Shown: positions 1 to 6,069 of the stretch, piece by piece
How the letters are laid out: every line of letters begins with the position of its first letter
Numbering within the stretch: position 1 is the stretch's first letter
Source of the DNA: a virus
Virus record (IMG/VR): IMGVR_UViG_3300000128_000013
Coordinates: 1 to 28,464 of that record
DNA length: 28,464 nucleotides
Direction: 5' to 3' (one strand)
Program-made: the position numbers and the translations under genes
The notes under the pieces: generated by a model
Databases searched by the model: none
Told to the model about the DNA's origin: nothing
The model's input: only the letters and a program-made list of their open reading frames with translations

Positions 1-473
1 CTACGTTAAACGCATTGTCAACTGGTCAAGTTAGAGTTGGTAACTCATCAGGTGCAGCAACAGCGAGAACTCTTAGTGGGGCTTTCTCAATGAATAACAC
101 TGGGGTATCCACATTAAATCCTATTACAAGTAATTTAAAAATACAAGGGTACAGCCCAGTATCCGTAATTGGGGGAGCAAGCCACACAATAAGCCAGGAA
201 AATGAATTAGGATTTACCTTGGTTTTTACTGCTGGCTCAGAGGTACAAGTACTATTAGAAGATTCAGAAACGACACCTATTGGAACAGAATTTCATTTAA
301 TTAATGCTAGCACAAATAATGCTGCACAGGTTACTCTTGTAGTAGGTGGTATAACTACTACAAATGGGGACACTAGTGACATTGAAATGACTAATGAGTT
401 TGGGCGGATAACTTGTAAAAAATATTCTGCTGACAACTACATTGTATTTGGTGACAGACCAGTACTAACATAA
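1..473 (+). CDS. Tail-fibre-like structural protein, C-terminal part (5' truncated)
   Basis: The reading frame is open from base 3 to the TAA at 471-473 with no in-frame stop before it, so the gene begins upstream of the window; the TTG at 15 is only the first start-like codon and should not be taken as the true start. The visible part is rich in Ser, Thr, Asn and Gly and is predicted mostly beta. It has a transition segment (GAFSMNNTGVSTLNP) followed by a compact domain with a hydrophobic strand pattern ending FGDRPVLT. This resembles C-terminal domains of phage tail fibres, in which an 'expected value' strand pattern (GTEFHLINAS) recurs. It lies directly before a small partner and a BspA/PKD adhesin, which supports a role in host recognition. 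The exact role is an inference. Confidence 0.55.
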   Translation, partial: TLNALSTGQVRVGNSSGAATARTLSGAFSMNNTGVSTLNPITSNLKIQGYSPVSVIGGASHTISQENELGFTLVFTAGSEVQVLLEDSETTPIGTEFHLINASTNNAAQVTLVVGGITTTNGDTSDIEMTNEFGRITCKKYSADNYIVFGDRPVLT

Positions 474-496
474 TATAAAACAAACAAATAAATAAG

Positions 497-808
497 ATGG
501 CAAACACAAGTAAGGGGATAGCCCCAGATAGATTAACAGGTATATTCGGTAGTCAGTACATAGCAGCAACAGATACTGATTTAAGAATCTACGCATTTAT
601 AGCCCAAGAAGATACGATTATAACTGGAATAAAAGGTGGAGATGCATCATTGATAGGCACTACTCTCTTTGCTCTTGAAGACTATACTGCTAGTATGGGA
701 TTAAGTGGTTCTGTAACCCTAAAGCAAGGTGCTTTACTTACAGCACCAAGTGGAGAGGTATTTACAGAAATTACTATGACTTCAGGTGCAATAATCGGGT
801 ATAAGTAA
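497..808 (+). CDS. Small virion-associated protein of unknown function
   Basis: This 103-residue protein starts at ATG 497 behind an A-rich leader with no Shine-Dalgarno. It has no membrane segment or cysteine. The sequence alternates short hydrophobic and polar stretches, suggesting a small beta-sandwich such as those accompanying phage fibres. Its stop TAA shares one base with the ATG of the BspA/PKD gene that follows, so the two are probably translationally coupled. I do not recognise the family. Position between a fibre-like protein and an adhesin makes a structural or fibre-accessory role the best guess, not a demonstrated one. Confidence 0.5.
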   Translation: MANTSKGIAPDRLTGIFGSQYIAATDTDLRIYAFIAQEDTIITGIKGGDASLIGTTLFALEDYTASMGLSGSVTLKQGALLTAPSGEVFTEITMTSGAIIGYK

Positions 809-2124
809 TGCCGTTTATATCAGCATCGGCAATATCCCCTTATAATAGCATTAGGGGAGGAGCTGCGGGAGGAGTTGTACAGTTACCATTTATAACATCT
901 TGGAATACAGCTAACACAGGAGTAAGTAACTCAGACCAAGTTAAGTTGCCGATAATAGATGGCTCAGCAGTTGATTTTAGTATTAATTGGGGAGATGGAA
1001 ATGAGGAAACAATTACAGAAATTCCTGTTGGTGGAGTTACTCACACCTATGATTCTGAAGGAACTTACACTATTACAATGCTTGGAAGTTGTACAGGTTG
1101 GACATTTCAAAATGGAGGAGATAAACTAAAAATCCTTGACATCAGTCAATGGGGAACTTTGTTTACTGCCATTACAAATGATGGAGCATTTAAGAATTGC
1201 TACAATATGAATTTATCTGCAACAGATGGAGTTAAGTTTACTACGTTTTATGAAATGTTTATGAGTGATTCTAACACAAACGCATTTGTCGGTAATACAG
1301 GAATTGAATTGTTTGATGTTTCGGAATGCACAAGTTTTTACAAATCATTTAGAGGTCAAATATCGCTTGTAGATAGGGATTTTAGTTCTTGGGATACGTC
1401 AAGTGCAACAAATATGGAACAGATGTTCCTTAATGCACACTCACTTGTAAACCCATCATTTAATAATTGGGATGTGTCTAATGTGACTAACCTTAGTTTC
1501 TTTCTTTCAGGAGTTTACAATTTAAGTACTTTAAACACTCCTACTTTTTTAAATTGGGATACGTCAAGTTGTACTAATTTTGGAAGAATGTTTCTTAGAC
1601 AAGCGTTTTTTCAAGGAAATATTGACCATTTTAAAACAACTTTAGCTGCAAATTCAAGTGCGCTTTTTAGTATGTTTCAACTTAACTTGAATAACTTTAA
1701 CCCTAACCTTGTGTATGCCCCTGGGGTTGATGCCGATGTTTGGAATACATCTAACACAACTCACTTTGTAAATACTTTTAGGGACTGCAGAGCAATGACA
1801 GGAGGGTTTCTTGAAACTTGGGATGTTTCAAGTGCTACAAGTTTTCAGACTATGTTTTACTTCTGTCAGAACCTTACAGATGCAGATTTTAGTGGTTGGG
1901 ATATTACAAGTTTAACAACTGCCACTAATATGTTTTTATTTGGCTCTCTTACAACTGCAATATACGATGCTTTATTAATCGGTTGGGCTGAGCAAAATGT
2001 AAATAGTAACGTACCATTTCACGCAGGAGGTTCAAAATATACTGCAGGAGGAGAGGCAGAAGCTGCAAGAGATACATTAACTGACACCTACAATTGGACA
2101 ATCACAGATGGTGGTGAAGCATAA
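808..2124 (+). CDS. PKD plus BspA-like (DUF285) repeat adhesin
   Basis: The 438-residue protein has an N-terminal Ig/PKD-like domain at about residues 25-95, marked by WGDG at 61-64 and a HTYDSEGTYTITM-type closing strand at 79-91. From about 169 to 380 it carries seven copies of a WD(T/V)SxxTxxxxMF repeat, starting near residues 169, 195, 221, 250, 312, 338 and 364. This is the signature of BspA-like/DUF285 repeats, a leucine-rich-repeat-related family known from bacterial surface proteins. The C-terminal cap (LLIGWAEQN, then ARDTLTDTYNWTITDGG) is typical of the same surface proteins. There is no signal peptide, consistent with a virion rather than secreted protein. It is probably a tail-borne receptor-binding protein acquired from bacterial adhesins. 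Domain calls are firm; the virion role is inferred from its neighbours. Confidence 0.8.
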   Translation: MPFISASAISPYNSIRGGAAGGVVQLPFITSWNTANTGVSNSDQVKLPIIDGSAVDFSINWGDGNEETITEIPVGGVTHTYDSEGTYTITMLGSCTGWTFQNGGDKLKILDISQWGTLFTAITNDGAFKNCYNMNLSATDGVKFTTFYEMFMSDSNTNAFVGNTGIELFDVSECTSFYKSFRGQISLVDRDFSSWDTSSATNMEQMFLNAHSLVNPSFNNWDVSNVTNLSFFLSGVYNLSTLNTPTFLNWDTSSCTNFGRMFLRQAFFQGNIDHFKTTLAANSSALFSMFQLNLNNFNPNLVYAPGVDADVWNTSNTTHFVNTFRDCRAMTGGFLETWDVSSATSFQTMFYFCQNLTDADFSGWDITSLTTATNMFLFGSLTTAIYDALLIGWAEQNVNSNVPFHAGGSKYTAGGEAEAARDTLTDTYNWTITDGGEA

Positions 2125-2136
2125 TAAATAAAAAAT

Positions 2137-2358
2137 ATGGCAAAATCAATAATAAAACCAACAAGCAAGACTTGGTACTTAGCAAGTACAAGCGATATGG
2201 CTGTAATACATTGTGGATTCGTAGACGAGAATCAAGTAGTAGCAACAGGGCAGCCAATTTTAGAAGAGTTTGCGACTGAGGAATTACTCAGAGCAAGAGT
2301 TGATTCTTTAAAAGGTGATGGGTACTATCAAGATAATTTTTACGAGGAAGGAATATAA
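2137..2358 (+). CDS. Conserved-type small hypothetical protein
   Basis: A 73-residue protein starting at ATG 2137, 12 bases after the adhesin stop, behind the leader ATAAATAAAAAAT that is typical of this genome. It has a WYLASTSDMAVIHCGFVDENQVVATGQ-like N-terminal half that is probably beta and a helical C-terminal half (EEFATEELLRARVDSL). No catalytic motif, signal peptide or membrane segment is visible. The tight spacing to the adhesin gene suggests the same transcript, perhaps a tail accessory or chaperone for it. I do not recognise the function. Confidence 0.5.
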   Translation: MAKSIIKPTSKTWYLASTSDMAVIHCGFVDENQVVATGQPILEEFATEELLRARVDSLKGDGYYQDNFYEEGI

Positions 2359-2422
2359 AATAACAAAGCAACTTTATCTAATTAAATCTACTCTATGACA
2401 TAAACAATAAAAACAAAAGCAT

Positions 2423-2683
2423 ATGGATAGCGAGAGCCTTATATTAATAGTAAGTGGTTTAGCTGGTGCGTTTGGGATTAAAGAGGTTTGGAACATCATA
2501 AAAAAGAAGATGGATATCAACCACTCTGTTTCCTCAAGCCATAGCAGCTACAAGCAAAAAAGAATTGAAGAACTAGAGGATGAGCTGAAAGAAGCTAATA
2601 GAACTATACTTGAGTTAACGGTTAGGGTATCTAAATTAGAAGAAAGAATGCTGCACGTTGCAAAGAATAGAGTAAAAAAGTAA
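2423..2683 (+). CDS. Small membrane-anchored coiled-coil protein
   Basis: The 86-residue protein has one N-terminal hydrophobic segment at about residues 5-20 (LILIVSGLAGAFGI) followed by a basic stretch (IIKKKMD). After that comes a long heptad-rich helix at about 43-80 (RIEELEDELKEANRTILEL and on) that should form a coiled coil. This N-in membrane-anchor plus coiled-coil layout is seen in phage lysis accessories such as spanin-like or Rz-like proteins, and also in many unrelated small phage proteins. There is no lipobox partner nearby. It lies in the fibre-to-chaperonin interval, some 3 kb before the other lysis genes. Topology is well supported; a lysis role is speculative. Confidence 0.5.
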   Translation: MDSESLILIVSGLAGAFGIKEVWNIIKKKMDINHSVSSSHSSYKQKRIEELEDELKEANRTILELTVRVSKLEERMLHVAKNRVKK

Positions 2684-2729
2684 AAAAATAAGTAACTATA
2701 TATAACAACAATAACAAACAAAAATTAAA

Positions 2730-2981
2730 ATGGCAAACGAAGTAATTAACTTAAACACGGTATTTAGTGGTTTCAACAGTGGAACAGACTTACAACCAAA
2801 GAACACAAGAACAAACAACCAAGGTGTAAAAATCAATGACATCGCAGGGTTTATTAAATTTGTATCTGAAGAACCAACAGAAGGCGTTGCTGGAGATATG
2901 GTATTTGATTTAGGCGCAAACAAACTTTACGTTTGCATAGCAGCGAACTCTTTTGTTTTTGTACAACTAGGGACAGAGTAA
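2730..2981 (+). CDS. Small protein with fibre-like beta module
   Basis: An 83-residue protein starting at ATG 2730 behind an A-rich leader (ACAAAAATTAAA). The second half, from about residue 50, reads GVAGDMVFDLGANKLYVC then FVFVQLGTE. This resembles the short beta modules (GDxxYDxxxxxLYVC...W/F..L) that occur at the ends of phage fibre and head-fibre proteins. No cysteine pair, membrane segment or active-site motif is seen. It is the last gene before the chaperonin operon and is separated from it by 57 bases that include a weak hairpin. A virion decoration or fibre-tip role is possible, but I am not confident of it. Confidence 0.5.
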   Translation: MANEVINLNTVFSGFNSGTDLQPKNTRTNNQGVKINDIAGFIKFVSEEPTEGVAGDMVFDLGANKLYVCIAANSFVFVQLGTE

Positions 2982-2985
2982 AACC

Positions 2986-3008
2986 TTAACTCCAGGTCAA
3001 AGGAGTAA
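2986..3008 (+). promoter_or_regulatory. Weak hairpin between fibre block and chaperonin operon
   Basis: TTA(A)CTCC and GGAGTAA form a seven-base-pair stem with one bulged A and an eight-base loop, just after the stop at 2979-2981. The following sequence is AT-rich but has no real run of T. It might be a weak terminator or an RNA-processing or stability element setting apart the chaperonin operon; it may also be chance. Confidence 0.2.
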
Positions 3009-3038
3009 CAATTTAATTTAATCTAATCAAATATAATT

Positions 3039-4577
3039 ATGTCTAACGAAATCGTTAAGAAACTAAACTTCGGAGACGAAGGTAAAAATAAAGTCTTTCA
3101 GGGGGTCTCAAAGCTAACCAAGGCAGTAAGCTCTACATTAGGGGCAAGCGGCAAGTGTGTTATGCTTGAGGACTCATCTGGAAAACCATTAATCACAAAG
3201 GATGGGGTGACAGTAGCTAACTCAGTTACGCTTCTAGACCCTGTTGAAAATATGGGTGCTACACTTCTAAAGGAAGCCGCTAGACAAACCGTTAAAGAAG
3301 CAGGAGACGGAACAACAACTGCTACGGTACTAGCGCACTCTATTTTAAAAGAGGCATTTGAAACAAAGGACTATAACTCAAGAGAGGTAAGAGATGGAAT
3401 AAGCTCTGCTGTTGAAAAGGTTGTAGCGTACTTAGAAAGTAAAGCTGTAGACGTGAGTGGTGATATGCTAAAGCAGGTCGCTACAATATCATCTAACAAC
3501 GACTCAGATTTAGGGTCAATGATAGCCAAAGCTTTTGAAGACGTTGGCGAGAATGGTGTGGTAAGTATGGAAATATCTAATGACGAGGAAACATCTGTAG
3601 AGGTTGTTGACGGTGCGTCGCTAGACAAAGGCTTAAAGAACCATCACTTTATTAATAACAAAGAAAAAGGTTCCTGTGAGTTAAATAACCCACTGGTGCT
3701 AATCGTAGAGAGTAAGATACCTAACGTAAGAAAGGTTCAAAGCATTCTTGAACACGTTATTAAGAACAAGAAAGAACTATTAATTATTGGTGATGCTGAT
3801 GAACAACTAGTTACAGCAATCTCAATGAACGTATCTAAGGGGAACATCAAGGCTAACATTATTGATGCACCTGATTACGGCATTAATAAGAAGCAGACAT
3901 TGCAAGACTTTGCAGTTCTAACAGGGGCCACAGTAATAAACGAAGACCTTGGGGACGATATGGACCTAATTGATGTAAGTCACCTAGGAACGTGCTTGAA
4001 GTCAATAACAACATCTGACGAGACAATTATTCAAGTAGATGGGATGAGTGATGATGTCAAGTACTTAATCAAGCAGCTTAAAAAAGAATTAAAGACTACA
4101 AAGATTAACGGCAAGAAACACTTGCTTGAAAAAAGGCTTTCAAGGCTTGGAGGTAAGGTAGGAGTTGTTAAGGTGGGTGCAAACTCAGAGGTTGAGCTAA
4201 AAGAGAAGGCTGACAGAGTTGAGGATTCAATCTGTGCTACTAAAGCAGCAATTAAAGAAGGTATACTTCCAGGTGGAGGAATAGCTTTACTTAATGCTAG
4301 TGATAAGGTTAAGGCCAACGACATAGGAGAGGAGATATTACTAAAGGCGATAAAAGCACCGTTCCAAACGATAATGGATAATGCTGGCGTTAAGATAGGG
4401 CTTGTGAACTCAGAGGAGGGTTTAGGAGTCAACGTGATAACAGGAGAGATTGTTGATATGGTTAAGTCTGGAATAGTTGACCCACTACTTGTTACAAAGA
4501 GTGCATTAAAAAATGCGGCATCTGTAGCAAATACGATACTAGCAACTGATTGTGTAATTAATAACTTAAGAGCATAA
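3039..4577 (+). CDS. groEL: Phage-encoded GroEL-like chaperonin (Cpn60)
   Basis: The protein is a 512-residue group I chaperonin ATPase that should form a ring and fold client proteins with a GroES lid. The equatorial ATP-site motifs are intact: ITKDGVTVA with D55, GDGTTTATVL at 89-98 with D90, RVED with D396 (equivalent to the hydrolytic Asp398 of E. coli GroEL), and GGG at 412-414. The intermediate and apical domains are in order at about 137-376. It is shorter than the usual 540-550 residues, chiefly because the C-terminal Gly-Gly-Met tail is absent; it ends DCVINNLRA. Recalled against E. coli GroEL, the apical client/GroES-binding surface differs (Y199 to L, Y203 to H, L234 to Q). The stop overlaps the start of the GroES-like gene by one base. 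Folding of the capsid or other virion proteins is the likely job, by analogy with other phages. It is divergent enough from host-type GroEL to be a settled phage gene rather than a recent capture. Confidence 0.95.
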   Translation: MSNEIVKKLNFGDEGKNKVFQGVSKLTKAVSSTLGASGKCVMLEDSSGKPLITKDGVTVANSVTLLDPVENMGATLLKEAARQTVKEAGDGTTTATVLAHSILKEAFETKDYNSREVRDGISSAVEKVVAYLESKAVDVSGDMLKQVATISSNNDSDLGSMIAKAFEDVGENGVVSMEISNDEETSVEVVDGASLDKGLKNHHFINNKEKGSCELNNPLVLIVESKIPNVRKVQSILEHVIKNKKELLIIGDADEQLVTAISMNVSKGNIKANIIDAPDYGINKKQTLQDFAVLTGATVINEDLGDDMDLIDVSHLGTCLKSITTSDETIIQVDGMSDDVKYLIKQLKKELKTTKINGKKHLLEKRLSRLGGKVGVVKVGANSEVELKEKADRVEDSICATKAAIKEGILPGGGIALLNASDKVKANDIGEEILLKAIKAPFQTIMDNAGVKIGLVNSEEGLGVNVITGEIVDMVKSGIVDPLLVTKSALKNAASVANTILATDCVINNLRA

Positions 4578-4837
4578 TGAAGGCAGTAGGGAAATACATG
4601 TTGATAGAGCCTGTAAAAGAAAACGAAGTATCTACAAAGGGTGGTTTAATCTTAGGAGAGAGCCACAGGGAAGATATAAGATACAGGGAGGCTAAAGTAA
4701 AAACCATAGGAACATTAGTTGAAGGAGTACAAGATGGAGACACCATTTACTACGACAGGCACGCAGGGTTTGATATGGAGATAGATAAGGTTATATATAA
4801 GGTTATTAAAGAGTTTGACGTTGTTGTTGTTTTATGA
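4577..4837 (+). CDS. groES: Phage-encoded GroES-like co-chaperonin (Cpn10), short form
   Basis: This 86-residue protein begins at the ATG that overlaps the GroEL stop by one base. The fold pattern of Cpn10 is clear: N-terminal strand KYMLIEPV; mobile loop with the hydrophobic tripeptide LIL at 24-26 after GG (the IVL of E. coli GroES, which docks on GroEL); a long KTIG strand at 42-45; GDTIYYDRHAG at 54-64 (family GDxVxFxxxxG); and the closing strand DVVVVL. Between the KTIG strand and GDTIYY only about eight residues are present, where E. coli GroES has a much longer segment containing the roof hairpin, so the dome roof appears to be missing, as in T4 gp31. Its partner is almost certainly the GroEL-like protein upstream. 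The family call is strong; the roofless reading rests on this alignment by eye. Confidence 0.85.
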   Translation: MKAVGKYMLIEPVKENEVSTKGGLILGESHREDIRYREAKVKTIGTLVEGVQDGDTIYYDRHAGFDMEIDKVIYKVIKEFDVVVVL

Positions 4838-5280
4838 AACGTTTAGAGGCCAATGATATAAAGAATTTAAGCCTACTAAAGCATTACCGCATCATCAGGC
4901 GGTGGGCTTGCAGAAACAATGGGCTTTCTGATGCAGATCTAGAGTTATTAATTTATCTAGACTGCATTGGTCTTTTTAACAGACTTGATTTTATAGATGG
5001 AGCTTATTCTTACAGTTGGGATAATAGAAGATGGGCTAGATTAAAAGCGGATGATTGGATAAATGTGTTTGCGAAAAGAAACAGGACAACTACTAAAAGT
5101 AATGTGTATAAAGTTTCTTTCAAAGGCAAGCAGCTAATAAATAAAATATACCGCATAATGTTAGGAGAAGAAGACATTCCAACTAGTACAAAAAGAAATG
5201 TTATAATGAAGGGTAAAAGATACTCTGACAAAGTCCTTATAAAATCAATTAAAAACGTAAACAACGATAAATCAATATAA
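4834..5280 (+). CDS. Winged-helix (MarR-like) DNA-binding protein
   Basis: The 148-residue protein starts in a four-base overlap (ATGA) with the GroES-like gene. Residues 12-110 fit a winged-helix layout: helix LSLLKHYRIIRRWAC, helix LSDADLELLIYLDCIGLF, a short turn and recognition-type helix around SWDNRRWARLKADDW at 61-75, and then a basic wing INVFAKRNRTT...VYKVSFKGKQLINKIYRIMLGE. The basic tail (KRNVIMKGKRYSDKVLIKSIK) would suit DNA contact. I recall closely similar proteins in marine Bacteroidetes phages labelled MarR-like, but the target and role are unknown. Its place in the chaperonin operon, before the lysis and head genes, suggests a late-gene regulator or DNA-associated protein. 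The fold is fairly sure, the function is not. Confidence 0.65.
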   Translation: MKRLEANDIKNLSLLKHYRIIRRWACRNNGLSDADLELLIYLDCIGLFNRLDFIDGAYSYSWDNRRWARLKADDWINVFAKRNRTTTKSNVYKVSFKGKQLINKIYRIMLGEEDIPTSTKRNVIMKGKRYSDKVLIKSIKNVNNDKSI

Positions 5281-5289
5281 ATAACTATT

Positions 5290-5502
5290 ATGAATGAACT
5301 TGAAATGGAGCAAGCAAGGTTAGATGGAATGGCAAAAGCCGTACAGGAGGAAGCAAAGCCAGAAATTGCAATACCGCCAATAGCACCTGTAGCGCCTATT
5401 GTTGATCCGCTAGTACAAGCAACTAATAAAAATTTTTCACCACGAACCCAGTTTGCAGCTAATAATATTTTTGGCACTACAAATGATAGAGGGCTAGTAT
5501 AA
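5290..5502 (+). CDS. Small Pro/Ala-rich hypothetical protein
   Basis: A 70-residue protein that starts at ATG 5290, nine bases after the winged-helix stop, with leader AATAACTATT. It has an acidic, helical N-terminus (MNELEMEQARLDGMAKAV), a Pro/Ala/Ile-rich low-complexity middle at about 22-43 (AIPPIAPVAPIVDP), and a polar C-terminus (FSPRTQFAANNIFG). There are no cysteines or membrane segments. It is probably largely disordered and could be a virion-associated or linker peptide. I do not recognise a function. Confidence 0.45.
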   Translation: MNELEMEQARLDGMAKAVQEEAKPEIAIPPIAPVAPIVDPLVQATNKNFSPRTQFAANNIFGTTNDRGLV

Positions 5503-5512
5503 ATAAAAAGCT

Positions 5513-5734
5513 ATGAAAAGTAAAAATATGGTAAAGACAAAAAGAATGTATGCTCCAGCCCAAGGGTCTGACGCAATATGGGATGGTCCATTAAATATGG
5601 ATAACATGCCAAGGGGTAAAGGTTCTAGTAGTGGTGCAAATGGTATTCAACTATTAGCCAAAAACATGCCAGCATATATTCCAGGCCCAATCTCAAAGAT
5701 TGCTAAAGGCAAGGATGGAATGGGTATGAACTAA
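5513..5734 (+). CDS. Small basic Gly/Met-rich hypothetical protein
   Basis: A 73-residue protein with a basic N-terminus (MKSKNMVKTKRMYAP), a low-complexity Gly/Ser/Met-rich centre (MPRGKGSSSGANG), and a C-terminus with PAYIPGPISKIAKGKDG. ATG 5513 is the first start; a second Met at residue 6 is possible. Its stop TAA shares one base with the ATG of the holin-like gene that follows, so it is coupled to the lysis genes. Likely disordered. No function recognised. Confidence 0.45.
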   Translation: MKSKNMVKTKRMYAPAQGSDAIWDGPLNMDNMPRGKGSSSGANGIQLLAKNMPAYIPGPISKIAKGKDGMGMN

Positions 5735-5904
5735 TGGAAATGGGAGACTTGAAGTTATATGCAGCCAACATGCTAGTAATGATGATTACTATGTCTGATA
5801 TAGAAGTTATACTTAAAATACTTTTGCTATTGATAACCATAGGGTATACCGCATTTAAATGGATCTCAATTGCAAAAAAATATAAAAAACACAGCAAAAA
5901 ATAA
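5734..5904 (+). CDS. Short holin-like membrane protein
   Basis: I found this 56-codon frame by reading through the interval after 5734; it is shorter than a usual 60-residue cut-off. It starts at an ATG overlapping the upstream stop by one base and ends at TAA 5902-5904. The protein begins MEMGDLKLYAANMLVMM and has two hydrophobic segments, about residues 10-20 and 24-46 (IEVILKILLLLITIGYTAFKW). It closes with a basic tail (KKYKKHSKK). Short size, hydrophobic core, basic C-terminus and position two genes before a predicted endolysin all fit a holin that would hold and then open the inner membrane for lysis. Similar GDxKxYAxN...DIExxLKILL...GYT proteins are, as I recall, common in Bacteroidetes phages. 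A phage small-membrane accessory protein is the alternative. Confidence 0.7.
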   Translation: MEMGDLKLYAANMLVMMITMSDIEVILKILLLLITIGYTAFKWISIAKKYKKHSKK

Positions 5905-5908
5905 TATT

Positions 5909-6064
5909 ATGCCATATAAGAAAGTAGTAAAAAAAGCAGTAAAGAAAGGCGCAAAAGCAGGTGCAAAGAAAGCTACAAAAGCAGTAGTTAATAAAAAGCT
6001 AGATAAGCTGCCACCAGCATTAAAGAAAGCAATCTTAAAAGCGAAAGCTAAAAAGAAAAAGTAA
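5909..6064 (+). CDS. Lys/Ala-rich small basic protein (histone-H1-like composition)
   Basis: The frame is open from 5870, but that part overlaps the holin-like gene; the ATG at 5909, four bases after the holin stop and behind AATATT, is the sensible start and gives 51 residues. Nearly half of the residues are Lys and many of the rest Ala or Gly (for example KKAVKKGAKAGAKKATKAVV, then a LPPALKKAILKAKAK helix). There is no aromatic residue except Tyr3 and no acidic residue except one Asp. Such composition is seen in histone-H1-like, nucleic-acid-binding proteins, and also in cationic membrane-active peptides. It lies between a holin-like gene and an endolysin, so either a DNA-condensing virion protein or an amphipathic lysis factor is possible. 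No family is recognised. Confidence 0.6.
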   Translation: MPYKKVVKKAVKKGAKAGAKKATKAVVNKKLDKLPPALKKAILKAKAKKKK

Positions 6065-6069
6065 AAGCG

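Noticed and set aside
1-2981. A diversity-generating retroelement acting on the fibre or adhesin genes
   Set aside because: No reverse transcriptase, template repeat or adenine-biased variable repeat with a matching copy is visible in this window.
2986-3008. A strong terminator before the chaperonin operon
   Set aside because: The stem is only seven base pairs with a bulge and lacks a T-tract; it is kept as a weak regulatory candidate only.
3371-4432. Minus-strand open frames of 85 and 133 codons inside the GroEL-like gene
   Set aside because: They are shadows of a clearly real gene on the + strand; their Ser/Leu-rich proteins have no recognisable family and no upstream leader of the type seen elsewhere.
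5870-5908. Upstream start for the Lys/Ala-rich protein
   Set aside because: It would place the N-terminus inside the holin-like gene. ATG 5909 gives a protein that starts just after the holin stop.
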